From: Terrimesophilobacter sp044464485
GTDB taxonomy: Bacteria > Actinomycetota > Actinomycetes > Actinomycetales > Microbacteriaceae
Length of the DNA: 64,000 bases
Assembly (NCBI GenBank): GCA_044464485.1
Contig: JBIQLG010000003.1
Span: 62,001-126,000 of the forward strand
Reading direction: 5' to 3'
Position 1 is the stretch's first letter. Each line of letters begins with the position of its first letter. Made by a program: the position numbers and the translations under genes. Below, in pieces: positions 26,595 to 36,639 of this stretch. Below the pieces are notes generated by a model. It was not told where the DNA came from and made no database searches. It saw nothing but the letters and a program-made list of their open reading frames with translations.

Positions 26595-27638
26595 TCACCT
26601 GCCCCGCCTGGTGGCGTCCTGAACTTCACCCACGAGTTCCTCGATAATGTCTTCGAGAAAAACGACACCTCGTGCCACGCCGTGCTCATCAAACACGCGG
26701 GCAAGGTGAACACCGGATCGCCTCATGGCGGCGAGCGCGTCTTCAAGGTCGGTGTCCTGGTAAATGGATATCAGGCGGCGAATCCGCTTTGCGGGCACTG
26801 GTCGAGAGAATTCGTCGCTCTCGCCGAGGTCAAGAACGTCTTTGAGGTGCAGGTACCCGATGGGCTCCCCGTGGTCATCGAGAATGACGTAGCGCGAGAA
26901 TCCGTTTTGCGCCACGGCCCGCTCCAGTTGCTCGGGCGTGACAGTCTCAGGGAAACTCACGAGCGCCGGCATGGCGACCGCGATGTCTCTGACTTTTTTG
27001 GCGCTGAACTCGAACGCCGCGGAAAGCGCGCCGATGTCGTCGCGCAGAATACCTTCCCGTCGCGAACGGTCGACGATGTTCGCCACCTCGTCGATGGTGA
27101 AGACGCTGGTCGCCTCGCTTTTCGGCTCCACCCTGAAGAGACGCAGCACCCCATTAGCTGTCGCGTTGAGGGCGATGATGACCGGGTGAAACACTTTCGA
27201 AATCCACACGAGGGGCGGCGCAAGCAGAAGTGCCGCACGTTCTGGCAACGAAAACGAAAGGTTCTTGGGAACCATCTCACCGAACACGACGTGCAGAAAC
27301 GACACGAACACGAGTGCGATGGCGAATGCGACGCCCGCGATGACCGCTTCCGACCAGCCGGTGAGTGAAAGCGGAGCCTCCAGGATGCGGTGAATGGCCG
27401 GTTCGGAAACGTTGAGAATGAGCAGCGAACACACTGTGATGCCCAGCTGGCTCGTCGCCAGCATGAGCGTGGCATGCTCCATCGCGTAGAGCGTGACGCG
27501 AGCGCGACGGCTTCCGGCATCCGCCTTCGGCTCGATTTGCGACCGTCGCGCGGAAATGACCGCGAATTCTGCCGCCACAAAAAATGCGTTCGCCAGAAGA
27601 AGGATGACGAGCCACGCGATTCCCCACCAGTCACTCAT
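26595..27638 (-). CDS. CNNM/CorC (HlyC-type) membrane protein, short form
   Basis: 347 residues. A DUF21/CNNM membrane domain fills residues ~1-190 (NAFFVAAEFAVISARRSQIEPKA, then VFGEMVPKNLSFSLPERAALLL), followed by two CBS domains ending at FLEDIIEELVGEV. It stops there and lacks the C-terminal CorC_HlyC domain present in its upstream paralogue. The family is linked to Mg2+/Co2+ efflux. The start ATG (MSDWWGIAW) lies inside the upstream gene's end, an 8-base ATGAGTGA overlap. Confidence 0.9.
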   Translation of the reverse strand: MSDWWGIAWLVILLLANAFFVAAEFAVISARRSQIEPKADAGSRRARVTLYAMEHATLMLATSQLGITVCSLLILNVSEPAIHRILEAPLSLTGWSEAVIAGVAFAIALVFVSFLHVVFGEMVPKNLSFSLPERAALLLAPPLVWISKVFHPVIIALNATANGVLRLFRVEPKSEATSVFTIDEVANIVDRSRREGILRDDIGALSAAFEFSAKKVRDIAVAMPALVSFPETVTPEQLERAVAQNGFSRYVILDDHGEPIGYLHLKDVLDLGESDEFSRPVPAKRIRRLISIYQDTDLEDALAAMRRSGVHLARVFDEHGVARGVVFLEDIIEELVGEVQDATRRGR

Positions 27639-28941
27639 TGTCGACCGCCAGAGGTGAGGGGGTGAAGCGTACGCGATCAATGCGCCGGCCGTCGAGCCGC
27701 TCAACGCGAAGTTCACCCGAATCGATCGACACTGTGTCCCCGATGACGGGCAACCGGCCGAGCTCGCTCAGTATGAATCCGGCTACGGTTTCATAGGGAC
27801 CGTCCTCCGGTACGGCAACACCGGCCTGATCGAGCAGTTCGTCCGGCCGCAGCATGCCGGGAAATGTCACTCCCTCTCGACTACGCACCACTCCCGCCCT
27901 CGTGCGATCGTGCTCGTCTGCCACTTCTCCCACGAGTTCTTCCACGAGATCTTCCAGCGTCACGACCCCCGCGGTTCCCCCGTACTCGTCGAGCACCACA
28001 GCCATCTGAAATCCCTTGCCGCGCAACTCTCCGAGCAGCACGTCGAGCTTCATGGTCTCGGGCACCCGAAGAGAATCAGATGTGAGTGCAGACACGGGGA
28101 CTTCGGCCCGTCGGTCCCGCGGAACGGCGACAGCATTCTTGACGTGCACCAGCCCGACCACATCGTCGATGCCGTCGTCAATCACGGGGAACCGCGAGAA
28201 ACCGCTCGTTCGCGCCAGCTCGATGACAACTTTCGCCGATTCCGATTTGCTGACGCTCTCCACTCTCGGCCTCGGAGTCATGACGTCGGATGCCACGCGC
28301 GCGGAAAACACGAGGGTGCGCGACAGGAGCGTTGCGGTGTCGAGGTCGAGGCTTCCCGCCGTCGCGGATCGCCGAACGAGCGAACGAAGTTCCTCTGCCG
28401 TGCGGGCAGAGGACAATTCCTCCTTGGGTTCAATGCCGAAAAGCCGCAGCACGACGTTCGCGGTGTTGTTGAGCAGGACTACCGCTGGCCGAAAGACCCA
28501 CGTGAAGGCGACCTGGAACGGGAGGGCCAATTTCGCGATGCGCAGCGGAAGCGCGAGCGCGAAATTCTTCGGCACCAGTTCGCCGACAATCATCGACAGC
28601 AGCGTGGCCGCAAGGATCGCTATCGCGCTCGCGCTGGCAGTTACGGCGGCCGGAGCCCAACCGAGAGACGTGAGCGGGCCGCGAAGCATGCCACTGATCG
28701 CGGGTTCCATCATGAACCCCGTGAGCAGCGTCGTCAGGGTGATGCCCAGCTGAGCGCTGGAGAGATGCGTCGACGTTATCTTGAGCGCGCCAATGGTCAG
28801 GCGGAGGCCGCGCTCGCCTCGATCTCGCCGTGCCTCGAGCTCCGAACGGTCCAAATTGACGAGCGTGAATTCTGAGGCGACGAAGATTCCGGTACCGAAC
28901 GTGAGCACGATGCCGATTCCGAGCATCACAAGGTCGCTCAC
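27631..28941 (-). CDS. CNNM/CorC (HlyC-type) membrane protein, full form
   Basis: 436 residues: DUF21/CNNM membrane domain (GIFVASEFTLVNLDRSELEARR; GELVPKNFALALPLRIAKLA), two CBS domains (VMTPRPRVESV; VVLDEYGGTAGVVTLEDLVEELVGEV) and a C-terminal CorC_HlyC domain (LGRLPVIGDTVSIDSGELRVERLDGRRIDRV). Probably a divalent-cation transporter or regulator. Translated from GTG 28941. It is paired in tandem with the short form, so the two may form a heteromer, as is common in actinobacteria. A TATACT at about 29021-29030 on the minus strand may be its promoter. Confidence 0.92.
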   Translation of the reverse strand: MSDLVMLGIGIVLTFGTGIFVASEFTLVNLDRSELEARRDRGERGLRLTIGALKITSTHLSSAQLGITLTTLLTGFMMEPAISGMLRGPLTSLGWAPAAVTASASAIAILAATLLSMIVGELVPKNFALALPLRIAKLALPFQVAFTWVFRPAVVLLNNTANVVLRLFGIEPKEELSSARTAEELRSLVRRSATAGSLDLDTATLLSRTLVFSARVASDVMTPRPRVESVSKSESAKVVIELARTSGFSRFPVIDDGIDDVVGLVHVKNAVAVPRDRRAEVPVSALTSDSLRVPETMKLDVLLGELRGKGFQMAVVLDEYGGTAGVVTLEDLVEELVGEVADEHDRTRAGVVRSREGVTFPGMLRPDELLDQAGVAVPEDGPYETVAGFILSELGRLPVIGDTVSIDSGELRVERLDGRRIDRVRFTPSPLAVDNE

Positions 28942-29054
28942 TTCGCCCGCCTTCTGGCAGCATCCGTACGGAAGGCGAAAAATCTTCCGAAACGTTCAGG
29001 CGGAGGGTCGTCCATTATCTCACCGAGTATAACGGCGGGAAGAGAGGATTCGCC

Positions 29055-30512
29055 TCACCAGCCGACGGGCAGGGGTTTGCCCTCCTCGTAACCCGCCGCG
29101 GACTGGATGCCGACGAGCGCGCGATCACGGAACTCGCCAAGGTCTCGCGCGCCCGCGTATGTCAGTGACGAGCGCACACCGGACGTGATCATGTCGATGA
29201 GGTCTTCCACGGAAGGTCGTTGCTCATCAAGGTAAATGCGCGAGGAGGAAATCCCTTCGGCGAACAGCGTCTTGCGCGCCAATTCGTAGGCGTCGAGTCG
29301 CTCGAAACGCTCGCGCACTGCCTTCGTGGACGCCATCCCCCAGCTCTGCTTGAACAGCCTGCCCTCGGCGTCAGTTTCCAGTTGCCCGGGTGCTTCAATC
29401 GTTCCGGCAAACCACGAGCCGATCATGACGGATGCGGCCCCAGCGGCGAGCGCGAGGGCAACGTCGCGCGGATACCGCACTCCGCCGTCCGCCCAGACCC
29501 GCGCGCCAAGCTCGCGCGCCGTGGCCGCCGTCTCCAGCACCGCGGAAAACTGGGGCCTGCCGACGGCAGTCATCATGCGCGTCGTGCACATGGCGCCTGG
29601 CCCGACCCCCACCTTGACGATGGTCGCGCCCGCGGCCACGAGGTCGCGCACCGCGGATGCCGTCACGACGTTTCCGGCGACGATCGGCAACCCAAGGTTC
29701 AGCTTCGCGACGCGAGAAATCGCCTCCAGCATGGCGCGTTGATCGCCGTGAGCGGTATCCAGAACAAGAGTGTTCACTCCCGCGGCAACGAGTGCGGTGG
29801 CCTTTGCTTCCACGTCCCCGTTGATCCCGAGGGCTGCGGCAACGGACAGTCTGCCCGAGTCATCGAGGTTCGGGCGGTACAGAGTGGACCGAAGCGCACT
29901 TTTCCTGCTGAGCGCACCGACGACGATTCCATGTTTCAGCACGGGCGCAAACTCGAGGTCTGCCGCAACCATGAGGTCGAACGCGCTGCGGGGATCCGTG
30001 ACATCATCGGCGTCGATCGACGCGATGGCGTCGTGCACCAGGTCGCCGAGCCGGGCATCCGGGAGAGCGTGAGCCAGGTGAGCAGCGTCGATGCAACCCA
30101 CGTATTCGCCAGGTCTGCCCGCGCCCTCTGACGATTCGCGCAACACCACGCCCTGCCCGGAAACGGCAGGCACAAATCGCCTGGCATGTGCGACGGTGTC
30201 GGAAGGGGAAAGCTCCACGGGGGTGTCGTATGCAACCGGTTGGGCCTTGACCCAGCGGATGGCGTCATCCAGTTCCTGCAAGTGGATGTCCTGCGGCAGC
30301 ACCCCGAGGCCGCCTCTGCGGGCCATGGATGCCGCCATTCGGGCACCCGTGACGGAGTTCATATTTGCGGACACGAGGGGGATGCTGGCACCCGTGCCAT
30401 CGTCGGGCGCGAGCGAAACATCCAACCGGCTGCGCACGTCGGAACTGCTCGGCACGAGGAAGACATCGGAGTAGGTCAGGTCGTACGAAGGCACTGCATC
30501 GTAAAAGCGCAT
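29055..30512 (-). CDS. guaB1: GuaB1-type IMP dehydrogenase-like GMP reductase
   Basis: TIM-barrel enzyme of 485 residues with an internal CBS pair (about residues 95-210). The catalytic cysteine loop is GVGPGAMCTTRMMTAVGRPQ and the flap contains EGISSSRIYL. Closely related mycobacterial GuaB1 proteins have been shown to be GMP reductases rather than IMP dehydrogenases, so I expect GMP to IMP salvage. The ATG at 30512 (MRFYDAVPSYDLTYSDVFLVPS) is seven bases after TAACCT; the longer open frame upstream is antisense to kgd. It is divergent from kgd. Confidence 0.9.
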   Translation of the reverse strand: MRFYDAVPSYDLTYSDVFLVPSSSDVRSRLDVSLAPDDGTGASIPLVSANMNSVTGARMAASMARRGGLGVLPQDIHLQELDDAIRWVKAQPVAYDTPVELSPSDTVAHARRFVPAVSGQGVVLRESSEGAGRPGEYVGCIDAAHLAHALPDARLGDLVHDAIASIDADDVTDPRSAFDLMVAADLEFAPVLKHGIVVGALSRKSALRSTLYRPNLDDSGRLSVAAALGINGDVEAKATALVAAGVNTLVLDTAHGDQRAMLEAISRVAKLNLGLPIVAGNVVTASAVRDLVAAGATIVKVGVGPGAMCTTRMMTAVGRPQFSAVLETAATARELGARVWADGGVRYPRDVALALAAGAASVMIGSWFAGTIEAPGQLETDAEGRLFKQSWGMASTKAVRERFERLDAYELARKTLFAEGISSSRIYLDEQRPSVEDLIDMITSGVRSSLTYAGARDLGEFRDRALVGIQSAAGYEEGKPLPVGW

Positions 30513-30582
30513 GATTTTAAGGTTAGCCGCAACCGTCGCAGTGAGACATCGTGCAGCTATTGCGATTAAGCTTGTGCGTGGG
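30513..30582. promoter_or_regulatory. Divergent promoter region of guaB1 and kgd
   Basis: Minus strand: TAACCT (30520-30525) ends seven bases before the guaB1 ATG. Plus strand: TAAGCT (30567-30572) ends ten bases before the kgd ATG, placing the start site only a few bases from the codon. Both promoters fit within 70 bases. Confidence 0.45.
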
Positions 30583-33500
30583 ATGGCTACGGCCTCCCGC
30601 ACCCAGACACTGACAACAGAGAGTGGGCGGTCAGGCGTGTCCAGCCAATCCACCGGACTGACTGAGGATGGCTCCTCCAGCGAGTTCGGCGCCAACGAGT
30701 GGCTCGTTGATGAAATGTACGAACGATTCGTGGCGGACCGTAGTTCCGTCGATCAATCCTGGTGGCCCGTTCTGGAGAACTATCACCGGATCAAGACTGG
30801 AGACGCGGTCGCAACTGGCGCATCCGCTCCCCCCGCGGGTGCCGCACTCGAGGACACTCCCGCCCCAGCGAGCACCGCAGCAGCGAGCCCCGCAGCAGCG
30901 GATGACGCCGCCGGACAGCAGGCCGCCACTCAGGAGTCGACGGCGCCGCCCACGGCGAGCCAGCCGGTGGCGCGCACCACCTCTATCGCACCGAAATCGC
31001 AGCCGATTCCCGCCGAGGCGCCAAAGACGCAGCCCCTCGAACAGGTCGACTCCGCGGCAGAGGAGACCTCGGAGCGCTCGATCCAGGCGCTCAAGGGAAT
31101 GTCGAAAGCACTCGCGGCGAACATGGATGCGAGCCTCACCGTTCCCACGGCGACGAGCGTGCGCACCATGCCCGCGAAGCTCCTCATCGACAACCGCATC
31201 GTCATCAACAATCACCTCAAGCGCGCGCGCGGCGGCAAAGTCTCCTTTACGCACCTGATCGGCTGGGCGCTCGTCCAGGCGATCAAAGAGTTCCCGAGCC
31301 AGAACGTCTACTACGAGGAAGTCGACGGCAAGCCATCGGTCGTGGCGCCCGCACACATCAATCTCGGCATCGCCATCGACATCCCCAAACCCGATGGTTC
31401 CCGTGCGCTGCTGGTTCCCAGCATCAAGCGCGCAGACACCATGGGATTTGCGGAATATGTTGCCGAATACGAAGCTCTCGTCAACAAGGCCCGCAGCAAC
31501 AAACTCACCGCAGATGATTTTGCGGGCACCACGATTTCTCTCACCAATCCCGGTGGAATCGGCACGGAACACTCGGTACCTCGTCTTATGCGCGGTCAGG
31601 GCTGCATCATCGGCGCGGGCGCACTGGAGTACCCGGCCGAGTTCCAGGGCATGTCCGCCACGACTCTCGCCGATCTCGGGGTGGGCAAAACCATCACGCT
31701 CACCTCAACCTACGATCACCGCGTCATTCAGGGTGCTGGCTCCGGCGAATTCCTCAAGATCGTGCACGAACTGCTCATCGGCGAGCACCGTTTTTACGAA
31801 GACATCTTCGCTGCGCTTCGCATCCCGTACGACCCCATCCACTGGGCGCATGACATCCACGTCGACACGGCGGATGCGGTCAACAAGACTTCGCGCGTCC
31901 AGGAACTGATCAACGCCTACCGCGTGCGCGGCCATCTCATGGCGGACGTCGATCCACTCGAATACCGCCAGCGGACCCACCCTGACCTGGAGATTTCCAG
32001 CCATGGGCTGAGCTTTTGGGACCTCGACCGCGAGTTCGTCACGGGTGGCTTCGGCGGTCGCCGTTCGGCTCTGCTCCGCGAGATTCTGGGCATCCTGCGC
32101 GACTCCTACTGCCGAACAATCGGTATCGAATATATGCACATTCAGGAGCCGGCCGAGCGCAAGTGGGTTCAGGACCACGTCGAACGACCCTATGCAAAGC
32201 CGACCCACGATGAGCAAATGCGAATCCTCGCCAAACTCAATGAGGCGGAGGCGTTCGAGACGTTCCTGCAGACCAAGTACGTCGGTCAGAAGCGCTTCAG
32301 CCTCGAGGGTGCCGAGTCGATGATCTCTCTGCTGGATGCCGTCATCCAGTCCGCGGCAGAGGCCGAACTCGAAGAGGTCGCCATCGGCATGGCACACAGG
32401 GGCCGGCTCAACGTTCTCACGAACATTGCGGGCAAAACCTACGGTCAGATCTTCCGGGAGTTCGAGGGAACGCAGGATCCCCGCACCGTGCAGGGCTCGG
32501 GAGACGTCAAATATCATCTCGGCACGGAGGGAACGTTCACGGCCGCCAACGGGGAAAAAATTCCCGTGTACCTCGCCGCGAACCCTTCGCATCTGGAAGC
32601 CGTCGACAGCGTGCTGTCCGGCATCGTGCGTGCAAAACAGGACCGCAAGCCGATCGGCAGCTTCCGGGTTCTGCCCATTCTCGTTCACGGCGACGCGGCC
32701 ATGGCAGGGCAGGGCGTCGTCGTCGAGCTTCTTCAAATGTCGGAACTTCGCGGCTATCGCGTGGGCGGCACGATTCACCTGGTCGTCAACAACCAGGTCG
32801 GGTTCACGACACCTCCGTCGGAGGGTCGCACCTCCGTGTACGCGACAGATGTCGCCAAGACGATTCAGGCGCCCATCTTCCACGTGAACGGCGATGACCC
32901 TGAGGCGGTACTCCGAGTCGCGGAACTGGCGTTCGCATTCCGGCAGGAGTTCCACAAGGATGTCGTGATCGATCTCGTGTGTTACCGCCGCCGCGGTCAC
33001 AATGAGGGCGATGACCCCTCGATGACGCAGCCACTCATGTACAACCTCATCGAGGCCAAGCGCAGCGTACGCACGCTGTACGCGGAGGCGCTCGTCGGAC
33101 GCGGCGACATCACCGAGGAAGAGTACGCGGCAGCACACGCCGACTTCCAGGACCGTCTGGAGCGAGCGTTTGCGGAAACCCACGCCGCGCAAACCGGTTC
33201 CATGCCGATTTTCGTCCAGGACGGCAAGCCCGTTTCTGATCTGGAGCGTCCCGGCTCGCAGCAGGACGACTCATCGGGCGAACCTGAAACCACCGGCGTC
33301 GATGCCAGCGTCATCGCCGCGATCGGGGACGCGCACGGCAACGCGCCGGCGGGCTTCACCGTTCATCCGAAACTCCAGACGCTCTTGCAGAAGCGCGTGG
33401 ATATGAGCCGCAACGGTTCGATCGACTGGGCTTTCGCCGAGCTGCTCGCGCTGGGTTCCGTGCTTCTGGAAGGTACGCCCGTTCGCATGGCAGGTCAGGA

Positions 33501-34443
33501 CACCAGGCGGGGCACCTTCGTGCAACGGCACGCTGTGCTGCACGACCGCGTCAATGGCCAGGAATGGCTGCCGCTGGCGAACCTCTCAGAAACGCAGGCG
33601 CGACTGTGGATTTACGATTCCCTGTTGAGCGAGTACGCGGCAGTAGGGTTCGAGTACGGCTACTCGGTGGAGCGAGCGGATGCGCTCGTGCTCTGGGAAG
33701 CGCAGTTTGGCGATTTCGCCAACGGCGCCCAGACCATCATCGACGAATTCATCTCCAGCGCAGAGCAGAAGTGGGGTCAGCGCTCCAGCGTCGTCATGCT
33801 CCTCCCGCACGGATATGAGGGGCAGGGGCCAGACCACTCGTCCGCGCGCATCGAGCGTTACCTGCAGTTGTGCGCAGAAAACAACATGACGGTGGCCCGG
33901 CCGTCAACGCCCGCGTCCTACTTCCATCTGCTCCGCCGTCAGGCATACGCGCGTCCGCGGCGCCCCATGGTCGTGTTCACTCCGAAGGCCATGCTGCGGT
34001 TGCGTGGAGCCACGAGCGAAATTGCCGACTTCACGTCCGGAAAATTCGAGCCGGTCATTGACGATGCCAGCATCGCGGATCGTGCGGCAGTCAAACGCGT
34101 CCTGCTGCATTCGGGAAAGATCCACTACGATCTTCTCGCCGAGCGGGACAAGCGCGAAATATCCAACATTGCTCTGGTTCGCGTCGAACAGTATTACCCT
34201 TTGCCGCTGCGCGAACTCGTCTCCCTCGTTGCCCAATATCCGGATGCCGAACTGGTGTGGGTTCAGGAAGAGCCTGAAAATCAGGGTGCGTGGCCGTTTA
34301 TTCGGCTCGAGTTGCTGCGCGCGAACAAGCGCGAAATCTCGGTCGTGTCGCGTGCCGCATCCGCGTCCCCTGCCACGGGCTCGAGCAAACGCAGCGCTCA
34401 GGAGCAAGCGGACATTATCGAGCGGGCGCTCACGCTTTCGTAA
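30583..34443 (+). CDS. kgd: Multifunctional 2-oxoglutarate dehydrogenase/decarboxylase (E1-E2 fusion)
   Basis: TCA-cycle enzyme of about 1286 residues (1268 if GTG 30637 is used). The N-terminal tail FGANEWLVDEMYERFVADRSSVD is typical, then an Ala/Pro/Thr-rich linker (~75-165), an E2-type acyltransferase domain ending in the catalytic STYDHRVIQGAGSGEFLKI, and the ThDP-dependent E1 part with IGMAHRGRLNVL and HGDAAMAGQGVV. In actinobacteria this fused protein works with a PDH E2 for lipoyl transfer, because it lacks its own lipoyl domain; none is seen here. Its 3' end overlaps the convergent kinase gene by 14 bases. Start choice is uncertain within ~20 codons. Confidence 0.96.
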   Translation: MATASRTQTLTTESGRSGVSSQSTGLTEDGSSSEFGANEWLVDEMYERFVADRSSVDQSWWPVLENYHRIKTGDAVATGASAPPAGAALEDTPAPASTAAASPAAADDAAGQQAATQESTAPPTASQPVARTTSIAPKSQPIPAEAPKTQPLEQVDSAAEETSERSIQALKGMSKALAANMDASLTVPTATSVRTMPAKLLIDNRIVINNHLKRARGGKVSFTHLIGWALVQAIKEFPSQNVYYEEVDGKPSVVAPAHINLGIAIDIPKPDGSRALLVPSIKRADTMGFAEYVAEYEALVNKARSNKLTADDFAGTTISLTNPGGIGTEHSVPRLMRGQGCIIGAGALEYPAEFQGMSATTLADLGVGKTITLTSTYDHRVIQGAGSGEFLKIVHELLIGEHRFYEDIFAALRIPYDPIHWAHDIHVDTADAVNKTSRVQELINAYRVRGHLMADVDPLEYRQRTHPDLEISSHGLSFWDLDREFVTGGFGGRRSALLREILGILRDSYCRTIGIEYMHIQEPAERKWVQDHVERPYAKPTHDEQMRILAKLNEAEAFETFLQTKYVGQKRFSLEGAESMISLLDAVIQSAAEAELEEVAIGMAHRGRLNVLTNIAGKTYGQIFREFEGTQDPRTVQGSGDVKYHLGTEGTFTAANGEKIPVYLAANPSHLEAVDSVLSGIVRAKQDRKPIGSFRVLPILVHGDAAMAGQGVVVELLQMSELRGYRVGGTIHLVVNNQVGFTTPPSEGRTSVYATDVAKTIQAPIFHVNGDDPEAVLRVAELAFAFRQEFHKDVVIDLVCYRRRGHNEGDDPSMTQPLMYNLIEAKRSVRTLYAEALVGRGDITEEEYAAAHADFQDRLERAFAETHAAQTGSMPIFVQDGKPVSDLERPGSQQDDSSGEPETTGVDASVIAAIGDAHGNAPAGFTVHPKLQTLLQKRVDMSRNGSIDWAFAELLALGSVLLEGTPVRMAGQDTRRGTFVQRHAVLHDRVNGQEWLPLANLSETQARLWIYDSLLSEYAAVGFEYGYSVERADALVLWEAQFGDFANGAQTIIDEFISSAEQKWGQRSSVVMLLPHGYEGQGPDHSSARIERYLQLCAENNMTVARPSTPASYFHLLRRQAYARPRRPMVVFTPKAMLRLRGATSEIADFTSGKFEPVIDDASIADRAAVKRVLLHSGKIHYDLLAERDKREISNIALVRVEQYYPLPLRELVSLVAQYPDAELVWVQEEPENQGAWPFIRLELLRANKREISVVSRAASASPATGSSKRSAQEQADIIERALTLS

Positions 34444-35905
34444 GCGGTGGCGTGTTCGGGGTTGCCGCAGGCAATTCCATCGTGAAGACCGTGTTGCCCG
34501 GCTGGCTGCTCACCGAAATACTTCCCCCGTGCGCTTCGATGATCGCTTTCGTGATGGCGAGTCCGAGTCCCGTGCTCCCCGCCCGCCGCGATCGTGAGTT
34601 GTCGCCACGCACAAAGCGCTCGAACAGGGTCGGCAGCAACTGATCGGGGATGCCGGGGCCATTGTCGCTAACACTCACGCGCACAACACCAGAGGATTCG
34701 GCTACGCCCACTCTCACCGTCGTACCAGCAGGCGTGTGCACTCGAGCATTGGCCAGCAAATTGGCGAGCGCCTGATGCAGGCGGGCCGCATCCACTGCCA
34801 CCACAATGGCCTCGTCCGCCACGTCGATCTGCCACTCGTGATCCGGCGAGCTGGCGCGCGCGTCATCCACGGCATCCGACACGAGGGGGCCAAGTGTGAC
34901 GATCTCCAGCGAAAGTTCTGTGCCTTCGTCGAGCCTCGCGAGCAGGAGGAGCTCTTCGACCAGAGCGGTCATCCGCACCGATTCCGATTCGATTCGCGCA
35001 AGCGCCTTCACGATGTCGGGAGGCAGATCGTGCCCGCTTCGCCGGGTGAGTTCGGAGTAGCCGCGGATGGACGCCAGCGGCGTCCGCAGCTCGTGACTCG
35101 CGTCGGCCACGAACTGGCGCACCTTGTGCTCGCTCTCCTGTCGTGACGTCAGCGCCTGGGCAACGTGTTCGAGCATCCGGTTGAGCGCGGCGCCCACCTG
35201 TCCGACTTCCGTCGCTCCGCTCGGATCCGCTATCGGCACGCGTTCGGCGAGTGCCACCTCGCCCCGGTCCAGTTCGAGCTCCGATACCCGGCTCGCCGTC
35301 GCCACCACGCCCGAGAGCGGCCGAAGCGCGAGTCGCACCACGAACGCCGCGATGATCGCGGCGAGAGCAATCCCGATTGCGGTCACCACGAAAACAATCA
35401 AAATGAGTTGCCCGGTGGTCGCGTTGACTTCGCGCATCGGCAACCCGACGATCAGTTCAAAGCCGTTTTTTGTTTGCGCGGTAATGACCCGGTACGCGCC
35501 GAGTTCTCCGCCCAATTGCACATCGACGGGCCCGGAAGAATGGATGCCCAGCAGGATGCGCTGCTGCCGCGGTGTGAGGACCCTCAGTTGGGCCCGCTCA
35601 TCGAGGTACCGCGGTGCCAGAATCACGCCGTTGCGCACGATGAGACCGAGCGTGCCCGCGCTTTGTGCACTCCCGGTTCCGGGCGGGCTTTCCGGGGGCA
35701 CCGTTCCCACCTGCGGAAGAAACGTTTGCGCTCGCGCCAGGGATGATGACAGTTGCTCGTCCAGTCTCTGAAGCAGCGCCTGACGCAGAACGAGAACGCT
35801 CGCCATGCCGATGATGATGCTGATGACGGTGAGGAGCGCGACGATTCCCAGCACGAGTCGCTGGCGCAGCGACCATGGCGTGTGATGTGGCCCCGGCTGC
35901 GTCAC
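34430..35905 (-). CDS. Sensor histidine kinase (OmpR/EnvZ type)
   Basis: 491 residues. First helix QRLVLGIVALLTVISIIIGMA, extracytoplasmic domain of ~130 residues, second helix near residue 165, HAMP domain (RPLSGVVATASRVSELEL), H-box FVADASHELRTPLASIRGY, N-box HQALANLLANARVHTP, G1 VSDNGPGIP, F-box LFERFVRGD and G2 GSTGLGLAI. The GTG start 35905 overlaps the regulator stop as GTGA, which excludes the longer open frame. It is the partner of the regulator at 35902-36639. Signal unknown. It converges with kgd. Confidence 0.95.
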   Translation of the reverse strand: MTQPGPHHTPWSLRQRLVLGIVALLTVISIIIGMASVLVLRQALLQRLDEQLSSSLARAQTFLPQVGTVPPESPPGTGSAQSAGTLGLIVRNGVILAPRYLDERAQLRVLTPRQQRILLGIHSSGPVDVQLGGELGAYRVITAQTKNGFELIVGLPMREVNATTGQLILIVFVVTAIGIALAAIIAAFVVRLALRPLSGVVATASRVSELELDRGEVALAERVPIADPSGATEVGQVGAALNRMLEHVAQALTSRQESEHKVRQFVADASHELRTPLASIRGYSELTRRSGHDLPPDIVKALARIESESVRMTALVEELLLLARLDEGTELSLEIVTLGPLVSDAVDDARASSPDHEWQIDVADEAIVVAVDAARLHQALANLLANARVHTPAGTTVRVGVAESSGVVRVSVSDNGPGIPDQLLPTLFERFVRGDNSRSRRAGSTGLGLAITKAIIEAHGGSISVSSQPGNTVFTMELPAATPNTPPLTKA

Positions 35906-36639
35906 GACGACGCCGCTTTGATGGTGTATCCGACACCTCGCACGGTGTGGATCATCGGGGCACCCAATGAGTCGATCTTCTTGCGCAAATAGGAGATGTA
36001 GAGTTCGACGATGCTGGACCGGCCGCCGAAGTCGTAGCTCCACACCCGGTCGAGAATCTGCGCCTTGCTGAGAACCCTTCGCGGATTTCTCATGAGGTAC
36101 CGCAACAGTTCGAACTCGGTCGCCGTGAGTTCGATGGGAATGCCGTTTCGCGAGACTTCGAACCGCTCCTCGTTCAAAAGCAGGTCACCGACGCGCACCT
36201 CCGGATCCTCCACGGCGCTCATGGCCAGAGCACTGCGCCGCAGGAGCCCACGCAAACGGGCGACAAGTTCCTCCAGACTGAACGGCTTCGTGACATAGTC
36301 ATCACCGCTTGCGGTGAGGCCTGCGACACGATCCCGCACCGAATCCTTGGCGGTCAGGAAAAGCACGGGCCCATCAAATCCGTCCGCACGCAATCGGTGC
36401 AGAACATCCAAGCCGTCAATGTCGGGAAGCATGATGTCGAGCACGATGACGTCCGGCTTGAATTCCCGGGTGATCCTGAGGGCCTCGTGACCGAGGAGGG
36501 CCGCCTTGACGTCCCAGCCTTCGTAGCGCAGCGCCATGGTGAGCAGGTCGGCGAGCGCTGATTCATCGTCGACGACGAGCGCCCTGATCGGAGTGCCGTC
36601 CTGGCGAACGAGTGTATTTTGTCGAGCCATCTCCATCAT
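35902..36639 (-). CDS. OmpR-family response regulator
   Basis: 245 residues. The receiver domain has LVVDDESALADLL, the phospho-Asp in VIVLDIMLPDIDGLDVL, Thr in LFLTAKD and Lys in DDYVTKPFSLEEL. The C-terminal winged helix is LTATEFELLRYLMRNPRRVLSKAQILDRVWSYDFGGRSSIVELYISYLRKKI, a full OmpR DNA-binding domain. The first ATG 36639 is five bases after GATAAT; ATG 36636 and 36630 are alternatives. First gene of the two-component operon and divergent from the membrane protein at 36815, which may be its target. Confidence 0.95.
   Translation of the reverse strand: MMEMARQNTLVRQDGTPIRALVVDDESALADLLTMALRYEGWDVKAALLGHEALRITREFKPDVIVLDIMLPDIDGLDVLHRLRADGFDGPVLFLTAKDSVRDRVAGLTASGDDYVTKPFSLEELVARLRGLLRRSALAMSAVEDPEVRVGDLLLNEERFEVSRNGIPIELTATEFELLRYLMRNPRRVLSKAQILDRVWSYDFGGRSSIVELYISYLRKKIDSLGAPMIHTVRGVGYTIKAASS

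Noticed and set aside
31705..33192. 495-codon minus-strand frame inside kgd
   Set aside because: Antisense shadow of a well conserved enzyme.
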